Shown: positions 43,099 through 50,100 of the stretch, one piece after another
Position numbering within the stretch: position 1 is the first letter of the stretch
Layout of the letters: every line of letters starts with the position of its first letter
Translations under genes and position numbers: made by a program
Notes under the pieces: generated by a model
The model's database searches: none
What the model saw: only the letters and a program-made list of their open reading frames with translations
Told to the model about the DNA's origin: nothing
Assembly: GCA_022601645.1 (NCBI GenBank)
Contig: JAJACH010000002.1
Coordinates: forward strand, 62,001 to 126,000
Direction of reading: 5' to 3'
Source of the DNA: Chlamydiia bacterium
Lineage (GTDB): Bacteria; Chlamydiota; Chlamydiia; Chlamydiales; Simkaniaceae
DNA: 64,000 bases

Positions 43099-44113
43099 TA
43101 TAGAAACCCACTTTTATACCCCCGAGTTCGTTCACTTTTTGGAAAACAAACACGACTACCCACGTTATGTCCGCGACAATCCAGAGCAACGTCACATGCT
43201 CTATACTCCTGAAATTCGCGTCACGCATGGCAATGCGCTTGTTGACAATCTTCTTGATATCAATGAAAAACGCCTGAAAACTATGGATGAAGCTGGCATC
43301 GACCTTCAAATCTTAAGTCTTTCAGAACCAAACGTTCCTTGGGTTCGAGATGCAGACCTTGCTGTACACTGCGCACACGAAAGTAACAACGCACTTTTTG
43401 AAGCGACAAAGAAACACCCTGATCGTTTTCAGGGCTTTGCATGCCTCGCACCTCAAGCCGTTAACACCGCCGTTCGTGAACTCGAACGATGCGTTCATAA
43501 ACTTGGCTTTGTCGGCTGGCTTACCCATTCAAACTACGGTCTTAATCGCTACCTTGATGATCAAACCTACTGGCCAATTCTTGAAGCTGCAGAAGCACTC
43601 AACGTCCCCATCTACATCCACCCAATTATTCCTGCCATTGAACAATTTTACAAATACGGCTTTGCCCTTGCCGGCCCCTCACTCGGCTTCCAATTCGAAA
43701 CAGCCCTCTGTCTTATGCGTATGATCTTAGGTGGGGTCTTTGATCGCTTTCCTAAACTGCGCATCATCCTAGGTCACCTCGGAGAAACCATGCCCTATCT
43801 TATGGAACGGCTAGATGCCGCTTTCGTGCAAGAGTGGTTTTCTGAAGAAGACCGTCCCAAACTCAAGCGCATCCCCTCTCAAGATCTCAAAGAAAACGTC
43901 TACGTGACTATATCAGGACGCTACTACGAACCAGCGCTCAAATACACTTTAGAAGCGATGGGTATCGACCGCATCCTTTTTGCTTCAGACTACCCTTACG
44001 AATCGATGCAAAACGGTGTTGACTTTATTAAGAACTGCGCGCTTACTGACGACCAGCGCACAAAAATCTACTCAGGCAACGCCGAAAAACTCTTTAACCT
44101 AAATGAAAATTGA
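43082..44113 (+). CDS. Amidohydrolase-family decarboxylase-like protein (gamma-resorcylate decarboxylase type)
   Basis: 343 residues of the Amidohydro_2 family (PF04909). Predicted metal ligands: Glu 8 and His 10 in IETHF, His 180 in IYIHP, a His in ILGHLGE, and an Asp in FASDYPYE. Having Glu instead of His in the first E-x-H motif resembles gamma-resorcylate and related benzoate decarboxylases rather than ACMSD or hydrolases. The substrate is unknown; an aromatic or heterocyclic acid is likely. Last gene of the RND operon, so it may modify a compound that is exported or sensed. Confidence 0.8.
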   Translation: MTKIIDIETHFYTPEFVHFLENKHDYPRYVRDNPEQRHMLYTPEIRVTHGNALVDNLLDINEKRLKTMDEAGIDLQILSLSEPNVPWVRDADLAVHCAHESNNALFEATKKHPDRFQGFACLAPQAVNTAVRELERCVHKLGFVGWLTHSNYGLNRYLDDQTYWPILEAAEALNVPIYIHPIIPAIEQFYKYGFALAGPSLGFQFETALCLMRMILGGVFDRFPKLRIILGHLGETMPYLMERLDAAFVQEWFSEEDRPKLKRIPSQDLKENVYVTISGRYYEPALKYTLEAMGIDRILFASDYPYESMQNGVDFIKNCALTDDQRTKIYSGNAEKLFNLNEN

Positions 44114-44119
44114 TTGCTT

Positions 44120-44587
44120 TCATATAAGGTCAGCAATTTCATTTCCAAGTTGTTCCATGACATCGTTAACTTTCATCTCACTAAGATCCGCAACTAGCTT
44201 AAGAGCTTTCACTGGTAAACTAGGTTTTTGTATCCAGATCTCGTTCATGTCTCCTTTTTCAGCCCCCACCGGACAAAAGCGTTTAACCTCTTGAAGAAAT
44301 TCCTGGGCAAATTGGGTTACTCTCTCTACAATTTCACCACCCATCTCACCTGTAAAATTATCTAACCTGTCCTTTGCTTTAGGTGGTAACGTCGAGTATG
44401 TCAACCCCTCAGGGATTAAGTACGCTCTTGTCAACCCAAGCGCTAACACCTTTGCTGCTGTGTCTAGACTTGCCTCAGCCGCATCTGGACTAAAATAGGC
44501 ACTCATTAGCTCTGTTTCAGTAGAATCAAGGGCCTCTACACCCCCTAAAAAGGGTTTAATATAATTATTTTGAATATAAGCTGCCAT
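44120..44587 (-). CDS. Hypothetical lineage-specific protein
   Basis: 155 residues, no signal peptide or membrane helix, no recognised motif. Mostly helical, with a run rich in Glu, Leu and Val in the second half (EIVERVTQFAQEFLQEVKRF). Convergent with the amidohydrolase. Its promoter has TTGAAA-18 bp-TATAAT and a leader with TTAACAAGAAAGGAGAG, as in other lineage-specific genes here. A soluble effector is possible but not shown. Confidence 0.65.
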   Translation of the reverse strand: MAAYIQNNYIKPFLGGVEALDSTETELMSAYFSPDAAEASLDTAAKVLALGLTRAYLIPEGLTYSTLPPKAKDRLDNFTGEMGGEIVERVTQFAQEFLQEVKRFCPVGAEKGDMNEIWIQKPSLPVKALKLVADLSEMKVNDVMEQLGNEIADLI

Positions 44588-44615
44588 AGCCTCTCTCCTT
44601 TCTTGTTAATTAATA

Positions 44616-44645
44616 ATTATACAATAAACAAAAAATTTTTTTCAA
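44616..44645 (-). promoter_or_regulatory. Promoter of the 44120-44587 gene
   Basis: Minus strand TTGAAA (44640-44645), an 18-bp spacer and a consensus TATAAT (44616-44621), then TTAACAAGAAAGGAGAG and the ATG. This is the strongest member of the shared leader set. Confidence 0.6.
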
Positions 44646-44681
44646 TATTAATTGAAAATTTAATAAATACTTAAATTCCAA

Positions 44682-44710
44682 TGGAAATATATCAGTTTTC
44701 ACCGTATGAT
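44682..44710 (+). promoter_or_regulatory. mnmE promoter, -10 box 6 nt from ATG
   Basis: TGGAAA (44682-44687), a 17-bp spacer and TATGAT (44705-44710), then TAACCC and the ATG at 44717. No Shine-Dalgarno sequence; probably leaderless. Confidence 0.45.
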
Positions 44711-44716
44711 TAACCC

Positions 44717-46036
44717 ATGGAATTCGTGCATCGGACCTACGAGAGAGGTCAAACAATCGCTGCGATTGCAACGCCCCCTGGTGAGGGTGGCGTAGCGATC
44801 ATTCGTATCTCGGGAGACAATGCCCTTGATGTAGCGGATAGGATTTTTTCAGGTCCTGTTAAAAAATTTGCCACACATACAGTGCACTTTGGGCAGATTC
44901 TCGACATTGATGAGGGGCTTGCTATTCCAATGCTTGGTGAGAAGTCGTACACGGGTGAGGACACGGTGGAGATTCACTGTCACGGCGGCTCACTCATTGC
45001 ACGGCAGGTTTTAGAAGCAGCTTTGAATGCTGGCGCTCGGGCGGCGCTTCCCGGCGAGTTTACGTTTAAGGCGTTTCAAAATGGGCGCATTGATCTGACA
45101 CAAGCGGAAGCAGTGCAATCCCTGATTGCAGCAAAAAATACACTTGCTGCCTCATCCAGTAAGCATCAGCTAGAAGGGAAGTTAAGGGAGCGGATCGAAA
45201 GTTTTCAAAAGCGCCTTTTTGAGATCGCTGCCATTTTGGAGGCGTGGGTTGACTTTCCCGAAGAAGGGCTTGAATTTGCAAGCTTTGAGGAGGTTACTCG
45301 GACGCTTAAGGGATTGATTGAGGAGATGGAAACCTTGCAGGCCACTTATCACGATGGAAAGCGGCTTCACGCAGGTTTTACGCTCGTGCTTCTTGGCAAG
45401 CCAAATGTAGGCAAGTCCTCACTCTTAAACGCCTTAACCGGTAAAGAACGTGCGATTGTCACCGAGATTCCTGGAACGACACGCGACCTGATTGAGGAGG
45501 AGATCATCATCGACAACCTCCACTTCCGCCTCGTTGATACGGCCGGCATTCGGGAAACCGAAGAGGTCGTGGAAAAAGAGGGAGTGCGCCGCTCAAAACA
45601 GGCTGCTGAAGAGGCCGATCTTGTCTTGCATGTGCACGATGTGCGTGAATATGTCCAAAGTGAACCTGCAAAAAACACCCTTGTGATCCTGAATAAGGCG
45701 GACCTCCAAACATCCGATCACGAAGGAATTTTAGTCTCTGCTAAAACGGGCGAAGGAATGTTAGCGCTAAAAGCTGCCATCCACGCCAAGGTGTGGAAAG
45801 ATGGACCTCCCTCCAAAGAAGAAGTCACGCTCACTAACCACCGCCACTTCCAAGCCCTTGCAAATGCAACCGAGGCAGTAAGCTCTGTGAAAACAGGGCT
45901 TGAAACCGATGTCTCCCCGGAGTTTCTCAACGTCGATATGCGCGATGCGCTGCGCGAACTTGGAACCATTATCGGCACTAATATCACTGAAGACATTTTA
46001 AGCTCGATCTTCTCCAAATTCTGCGTGGGCAAATGA
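44717..46036 (+). CDS. mnmE: tRNA uridine-5-carboxymethylaminomethyl modification GTPase MnmE (TrmE)
   Basis: With MnmG, modifies wobble uridine of certain tRNAs. 439 residues. Seen: the N-terminal formyl-THF-binding domain (IAAIATPPGEGGVAIIRISG; CHGGSLIARQVL), a helical domain, the G domain with GKPNVGKSS (about 220-228), DTAGIRET, LNKAD, and the C-terminal FCVGK, matching the C[IV]GK motif needed for catalysis. Overlaps nth by 4 bp (ATGA). Confidence 0.96.
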   Translation: MEFVHRTYERGQTIAAIATPPGEGGVAIIRISGDNALDVADRIFSGPVKKFATHTVHFGQILDIDEGLAIPMLGEKSYTGEDTVEIHCHGGSLIARQVLEAALNAGARAALPGEFTFKAFQNGRIDLTQAEAVQSLIAAKNTLAASSSKHQLEGKLRERIESFQKRLFEIAAILEAWVDFPEEGLEFASFEEVTRTLKGLIEEMETLQATYHDGKRLHAGFTLVLLGKPNVGKSSLLNALTGKERAIVTEIPGTTRDLIEEEIIIDNLHFRLVDTAGIRETEEVVEKEGVRRSKQAAEEADLVLHVHDVREYVQSEPAKNTLVILNKADLQTSDHEGILVSAKTGEGMLALKAAIHAKVWKDGPPSKEEVTLTNHRHFQALANATEAVSSVKTGLETDVSPEFLNVDMRDALRELGTIIGTNITEDILSSIFSKFCVGK

Positions 46037-46641
46037 TTGAGTTTATCCAAAACACCCTAGACGAGCTGTTTCCCGATCCTCCCATTCCCCTTACCCACAC
46101 CGATTCTTATACGCTTTTGATTGCTGTCCTGCTCTCTGCCCAATGCACTGACCTGCGCGTCAATCAAGTCACCCGAGCGCTTTTTGCGCTTGCCGACAAC
46201 CCGGCCGCGATGGCAGCTCAATCCGTGGAAGCCATCCAAGAGATCATCCGCCCATGTGGCCTCTCCAAAACCAAAGCCAATGCGATCAAAACTCTCTCCC
46301 AAATCCTTATCGATGAGCATCGCGGCGAAGTCCCCGCCTCATTTGAAGACCTCGAGAAGCTCCCCGGCGTTGGCCATAAAACCGCCTCGGTTGTCATGAG
46401 CCAAGCGTTCAAGGTGCCAGCTTTCCCCGTTGATACTCACATCCACCGCCTCGCCAAACGCTGGGGCCTGTCCGACGGCTCCTCAGTTGTCAAAACAGAA
46501 GCCGATCTCAAAAAATGCTTTCCAGAAGATCGGTGGAACAAACTCCACCTACAAATTATTTACTATGCTAGACAATACTGCCCTGCCAGAGGACATGACG
46601 TTAACGCTTGCCTGATTTGCCAACACTTAGTCACTGCCTAA
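46033..46641 (+). CDS. nth: Endonuclease III (DNA glycosylase/AP lyase), reduced Fe-S motif
   Basis: Base-excision repair enzyme for oxidised pyrimidines. 202 residues. Seen: LLIAVLLSAQCTD, the HhH motif LPGVGHKTASVV with the catalytic Lys, and FPVDTHIHRLAKRWGL with the catalytic Asp. The C-terminal Fe-S loop has Cys 183, 193 and 196 but no fourth Cys, and the protein ends 6 residues after the last. The usual spacing is C-x6-C-x2-C-x5-C. The cluster may be lost or use another ligand. Follows mnmE, as I recall for Chlamydia. Confidence 0.93.
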   Translation: MIEFIQNTLDELFPDPPIPLTHTDSYTLLIAVLLSAQCTDLRVNQVTRALFALADNPAAMAAQSVEAIQEIIRPCGLSKTKANAIKTLSQILIDEHRGEVPASFEDLEKLPGVGHKTASVVMSQAFKVPAFPVDTHIHRLAKRWGLSDGSSVVKTEADLKKCFPEDRWNKLHLQIIYYARQYCPARGHDVNACLICQHLVTA

Positions 46642-47054
46642 GTCATCCCAAAAGGTAGTTCAGGGTCATCCACCAGACAGTCTTCATCACATGATTCAGT
46701 TTCTTCTCCAGTATCGTCTACGTCCGATACATCAGCGTCCGAATCATCCTCCACCCCATTTTCTGGCAAGTCGAGTTCAACAAAAATATTCTGCGCCTGG
46801 TCTATCGCCTGAATAAAGACAATTTCCATCGTTAAGATATTCACTTCCAAAACGACTTGAAATTCTGTCCTATCCTCATCAAGAGCTAGGTATTCAATTG
46901 TTCTTTGATTCCCAATAGTTATCTCATCGGATTCAAGCCCATCAAAAGTCCATGTAAAAAGAATATTTATCCTTTGAATGTCTCCCGCTGGAGCAGCGGG
47001 GTCTGGATGTGCCCTCCAAAGACCTCGCATTTCATTAATAAAACCGACCGCCAT
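46638..47054 (-). CDS. Small acidic lineage-specific protein
   Basis: 138 residues without signal peptide. Residues 25-90 are predicted beta-rich (INILFTWTF, FQVVLEVNILTMEIVFIQAI), and residues 95-135 form a Glu/Asp/Ser-rich acidic tail. The beta-rich part weakly resembles the protein at 48188-48499 (ILTWAVLEV...TVVLDVDALSLRIL), so the two may be paralogues flanking the ankyrin-like pair. Leader TTAACAAGGGAG. Overlaps the end of nth by 4 bp convergently. Function unknown. Confidence 0.65.
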   Translation of the reverse strand: MAVGFINEMRGLWRAHPDPAAPAGDIQRINILFTWTFDGLESDEITIGNQRTIEYLALDEDRTEFQVVLEVNILTMEIVFIQAIDQAQNIFVELDLPENGVEDDSDADVSDVDDTGEETESCDEDCLVDDPELPFGMT

Positions 47055-47082
47055 TTAATTACTCTCCCTTGTTAAACACAAT

Positions 47083-47111
47083 AGTTTAATAAACACCGAA
47101 TTTATTGTAAA
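47083..47111 (-). promoter_or_regulatory. Promoter of the 46638-47054 gene
   Basis: Minus strand TTTACA (47106-47111), a 17-bp spacer and TAAACT (47083-47088), within GTTTATTAAACTATT, followed by TTAACAAGGGAG. It is back-to-back with the promoter of the 47183 gene. Confidence 0.5.
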
Positions 47112-47118
47112 TGACTTG

Positions 47119-47148
47119 TTGCAAACAAGGCAAGCGGACGTGTATTAT
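47119..47148 (+). promoter_or_regulatory. Promoter of the ankyrin-like pair
   Basis: TTGCAA (47119-47124), an 18-bp spacer and TATTAT (47143-47148), about 34 bp before the ATG at 47183. The leader contains ACAAAGGAAAG. Confidence 0.5.
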
Positions 47149-47182
47149 TCTAATTTCATAAAAAACAAACAAAGGAAAGTTT

Positions 47183-47611
47183 ATGTCAGTTCAACCTATT
47201 AACAACACTAATTATTCACACTCATTTGACCTTAACACAGCTCTTTTGGATTGTATCGGGAACTGGGGTCCAGATGCTGAAGCAATTTCTCTTATCAATA
47301 AAGGTGCCAATGTCAATCAAAGCTTGCCGGTCTGTGAGAGTTGTGGAGAGACTGACACACTTCCACTATTTTGGCTTGTCGCATCGTCTGCAATGTACAG
47401 CGGCGAAACAGCGCTTTTAGAAGTCATGCTTCCCCATGTTGATGATGTAAACATCAGAGTTAACGACCTTACTCTTAAAGAAAGCCTTGAAATTTCTGTG
47501 ATCGCTCTGCGTAGCCTTCTTTCAAGCAACAAGCTTGGTCAAGATGCAGAGTTTGCTGAAATAACCCTAAGTAATATTACAAACATCATCGACCTACTCA
47601 GTCAATACTAA
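47183..47611 (+). CDS. Ankyrin-like lineage-specific protein (copy 1)
   Basis: 142 residues. The LINKGANVN stretch (about 37-45) matches the consensus end of an ankyrin repeat; the remainder has diverged, with a CxxC pair (CESC, about 50-53) in a loop and a possible second helix-turn-helix (HVDDVNIRVNDLTLKE). It is a tandem paralogue of the following gene (LIEQGANVN; HVEDVNVKVEGISLPE). No signal peptide. Ankyrin-type proteins are frequent host-directed factors of intracellular bacteria, but that role here is inference. Confidence 0.7.
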   Translation: MSVQPINNTNYSHSFDLNTALLDCIGNWGPDAEAISLINKGANVNQSLPVCESCGETDTLPLFWLVASSAMYSGETALLEVMLPHVDDVNIRVNDLTLKESLEISVIALRSLLSSNKLGQDAEFAEITLSNITNIIDLLSQY

Positions 47612-47623
47612 ACAAGGAATACT

Positions 47624-48151
47624 ATGACAACAGAGGCAATTAATTTTTTGGCTCCAGTAAATGGAACCCTCACTTCCCTTGATGAGCAGCTTGTTCAAGC
47701 TGTTTGTGATGGTAAGTCAACATCGGAAATTCTAGGACTTATTGAACAAGGCGCTAATGTCAACATCCTAATGCCTTCACTCACACCTATGGTTGAGCCA
47801 AAAATCCCCCTTTGGTGGATGATCCTTCCTCAGATTGCAATGGGTGATTGCTCCGGTTGCTTTGGACAACCAAACTTTGCGGCAATTGAGAAAGTTCTCT
47901 CCCACGTTGAAGATGTTAACGTAAAGGTAGAAGGAATAAGCTTGCCAGAGATCGTGGCAACTGCAGAAAAATTGCTCACAATCATGTCACTGATGGCAAT
48001 TGCAGACTATGCCGCCGATCGCGAAATTTTAGAAGATTGGTGCGATTCTAAACAGGAATTTGAAGAAGACATTCTCATGATCAAAGGTGAGGCTGCTGAA
48101 ATGCGTATGATGCTTTCTCAGCTTCAAGCTCTTTTGAGCCAAAACGGCTAG
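47624..48151 (+). CDS. Ankyrin-like lineage-specific protein (copy 2)
   Basis: 175 residues, starting 12 bp after copy 1 with leader AACAAGGAATACT. The shared core is LGLIEQGANVN (about 37-47) and, later, HVEDVNVKVEGISLPEIV, matching copy 1. It is extended at the C-terminus by a long acidic, probably coiled helix (about 120-170) that copy 1 lacks. One recognisable ankyrin-like unit only. The pair probably arose by tandem duplication; function unknown. Followed by a hairpin terminator. Confidence 0.7.
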   Translation: MTTEAINFLAPVNGTLTSLDEQLVQAVCDGKSTSEILGLIEQGANVNILMPSLTPMVEPKIPLWWMILPQIAMGDCSGCFGQPNFAAIEKVLSHVEDVNVKVEGISLPEIVATAEKLLTIMSLMAIADYAADREILEDWCDSKQEFEEDILMIKGEAAEMRMMLSQLQALLSQNG

Positions 48152-48156
48152 TGTCT

Positions 48157-48184
48157 AAAGGCTCACTCTTCTAGCGAGCCTTTT
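48157..48184. terminator. Bidirectional terminator between convergent genes
   Basis: AAAGGCTC (48157-48164) pairs with GAGCCTTT (48176-48183), with further pairing inside, followed by TTTTATATT on the plus strand; on the minus strand the stem is followed by TTT. It serves the ankyrin-like pair and the 48188-48499 gene. Confidence 0.75.
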
Positions 48185-48187
48185 ATA

Positions 48188-48499
48188 TTAATCTGCGGGT
48201 TCGAAACTCGGATCTAAAAGATCGCTTACTTTTGTATGACAGTGTATGGTTTCAACACGTAAGATCCGAAGCGAAAGGGCATCGACATCCAATACAACCG
48301 TGTGATGCTCACCTTGGACGTTTTGCATAGAAACAGTGACAAGACGTTCCTTTAAAAGTGGCAATTCTTCATCCCCTTGTACTTCAAGTACAGCCCATGT
48401 CAAAATTTCCGAGATCACGTTTTGATAAGAGTGCGATTGAAAAAAGCGAGCCTCTGTGAGCCAGGTATCTCGGATATGCCCTACAATTGAAACTTGCAT
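48188..48499 (-). CDS. Small lineage-specific protein
   Basis: 103 residues, no signal peptide or membrane helix, beta-rich. ILTWAVLEVQ and VVLDVDALSLRILRVETI align by eye with LFTWTFDGLE and VVLEVNILTMEIVFIQAI in the 46638-47054 protein. The ribosome-binding region reads TTAACAAAGAGGG. Together with its possible paralogue it brackets the ankyrin-like pair. Function unknown. Confidence 0.62.
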   Translation of the reverse strand: MQVSIVGHIRDTWLTEARFFQSHSYQNVISEILTWAVLEVQGDEELPLLKERLVTVSMQNVQGEHHTVVLDVDALSLRILRVETIHCHTKVSDLLDPSFEPAD

Positions 48500-48524
48500 A
48501 TGCCCTCTTTGTTAAAAAAGAGGC

Positions 48525-48553
48525 AGTGTACATGAATTTAGAAAATAAATCAA
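48525..48553 (-). promoter_or_regulatory. Promoter of the 48188-48499 gene
   Basis: Minus strand TTGATT (48548-48553), a 17-bp spacer and TACACT (48525-48530), then TTAACAAAGAGGG before the ATG at 48499. Confidence 0.5.
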
Positions 48554-49125
48554 TCAAGCCATGTTGAGAGGGTGGGGCTGACTTCCCCTCGGATCACTTT
48601 TTTAAGAAGGCGGGAAGCTTGATGGTGGAGGATGATGGGGTTGTCTCCATCGATAAGACGGTCATCGATCATGCAATATTCTTTGGGCAAGGGGGTAGCG
48701 GTCTCGTTTTTGAGTGCTTCTCGTAGGCCAACTTGGTCCCACTCTGTGCCATTAAAGTCTTTGCAGATGGCGGCCCACTTCTCGATGATGGGGCGCGCTT
48801 TTGGGGTGAGATAAACGACACCTGAACCAACGCGTGAGGGATGCGTTTCTGGCAGGTCAAGATTGATGATGGTGGAAAGATCCCCTTCAAAGGGGCCAGG
48901 CTGTCTGAGGATTTCTGCATCGGCATCTACCCAGAGCAGCGGCGTTTTGAGTTGATCGAGTTTTTCGAGAATGAAGGTGGGTTTGAGGGCGCAATTTTCT
49001 TCCCAGGTGCCTTGGCAGGGAAGCATTTCAATGAGGTGGGGCACGTTAAATTTTTCGCAAGACGTTTTTAGACGATTTGCTTGGGGAGTGTAAAGCGGTG
49101 TGTAAAACGAAATAAGTGTCCACAT
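48550..49125 (-). CDS. Putative GT-A glycosyltransferase
   Basis: 191 residues. The central LLWVDADAEILRQP (about 65-78) carries a DxD motif placed as in GT-A nucleotide-sugar transferases. SRVGSGVVYLTPKARPIIEKW and the later YCMIDDRL fit the nucleotide-diphospho-sugar transferase fold. Small size suggests a minimal catalytic domain. It lies downstream of psd on the same strand, separated by a palindromic terminator. Donor and acceptor unknown. Confidence 0.6.
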   Translation of the reverse strand: MWTLISFYTPLYTPQANRLKTSCEKFNVPHLIEMLPCQGTWEENCALKPTFILEKLDQLKTPLLWVDADAEILRQPGPFEGDLSTIINLDLPETHPSRVGSGVVYLTPKARPIIEKWAAICKDFNGTEWDQVGLREALKNETATPLPKEYCMIDDRLIDGDNPIILHHQASRLLKKVIRGEVSPTLSTWLD

Positions 49126-49151
49126 CTTCTTGCCTTTGAAGGTGTTAATGC

Positions 49152-49173
49152 AATGTAAAGCGGCTTTACATTT
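49152..49173. terminator. Palindrome containing the psd stop codon
   Basis: AATGTAAAGC and GCTTTACATT arms around a single base. The minus strand reads GAAATGTAAAGCCGCTTTAC, identical across the core to the end of ruvA (35921-35943). The psd stop TAA lies in the first arm. Confidence 0.65.
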
Positions 49174-50011
49174 CGGTTAGGGGTTGTCCCATTTTTCCGT
49201 AGATTTCGAGCGGGTCGATTAGGTCTGTTGCGAAGTCGATTTTGTCTTGCTCAAAGATGATGGCGATGGAAGAGCCGCCGAATTCAAAGTAGCCTTTTTC
49301 GTCGCCTTTTTTGACAGGGCGGTGGGGCGAATAGGTTTGTTTAATAGAACCGACGTAAGTGGCGCCGATTTCAACGAAATAGACGGTGCCAAAGTCAGGC
49401 GATTCTAGCGGGGTAACGACACGTTTGTTTTCAAAGAGGTAGGCGATGTTTTGCGCAACGGCGATGGGGTTCACCGAATAGAGAGGGCCGTTGATGGCGC
49501 GCGGTTTGCCTGGGATGCAGTCGCAGGGGAAGTGGAATCGGTGGTAGTCAACGGGGGCTAGGCGGGCAAGAACTAGGCTTGGGGTATACGGGCATGGCTC
49601 GCCAAGGAGGGTGTCGACATCAAAGGTTTTTCCTTTGATTTGGAATTCTGAGACATCTTTAAAGACGCGATAGCGACCATCTGCTGGTAAAACGGCTTTG
49701 GCAGGGCTAATTGGGCGCACCTCACTGCGAAGTTTTCTGACAAAAAAATCATTGAAAGAATGAAAATTTTGCGTCGTAAATTCGGAGGCGTTAATCGAAT
49801 AGCTGCGAATAAATTTTTTAATCTTAGGTTTGCTGCTCGGCGCTTTTTGAAAAAGGGCGTAGAGTTTGGAGGCAAAGGCAAAGCGTGTTAGCAGGGGGAG
49901 AGCAAAGGCTAGCCACTTGTTGCCGTAGAGGAGATCTAAAAAAAAGTTGCCGTAAACTTTTTCAAATTTCTTTTCCCTACTGGCTCGATCTATATATTCT
50001 ATCTTTTCCAT
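49166..50011 (-). CDS. psd: Phosphatidylserine decarboxylase
   Basis: Pyruvoyl-dependent membrane enzyme making phosphatidylethanolamine. 281 residues, normal length. Seen: the N-terminal FLDLLYGNKWLAFALPLLTRF, the conserved FNDFFVRKLRSEVRPI, FHFPCDC (active-site His region), and the C-terminal FEFGGSSIAIIFEQ, where GGSS corresponds to the self-cleavage LGST/GGST site giving the alpha and beta chains. Divergent from secA, 90 bp between the starts. Neighbours match my recollection of Chlamydia. Confidence 0.95.
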   Translation of the reverse strand: MEKIEYIDRASREKKFEKVYGNFFLDLLYGNKWLAFALPLLTRFAFASKLYALFQKAPSSKPKIKKFIRSYSINASEFTTQNFHSFNDFFVRKLRSEVRPISPAKAVLPADGRYRVFKDVSEFQIKGKTFDVDTLLGEPCPYTPSLVLARLAPVDYHRFHFPCDCIPGKPRAINGPLYSVNPIAVAQNIAYLFENKRVVTPLESPDFGTVYFVEIGATYVGSIKQTYSPHRPVKKGDEKGYFEFGGSSIAIIFEQDKIDFATDLIDPLEIYGKMGQPLTEM

Positions 50012-50100
50012 CTAGGTTCATTATTTTGGATGAACGAAAAGTTTTCTCCCAGTAAAATCTCATCTGCGTTAAAATATTGGTAGTACGTAGGATAGTCAAC

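Noticed and set aside
50077-50100. TTG start giving eight extra residues of SecA
   Set aside because: The ATG at 50101 gives the family N-terminus MLKKLFG, and the extra residues are not conserved.
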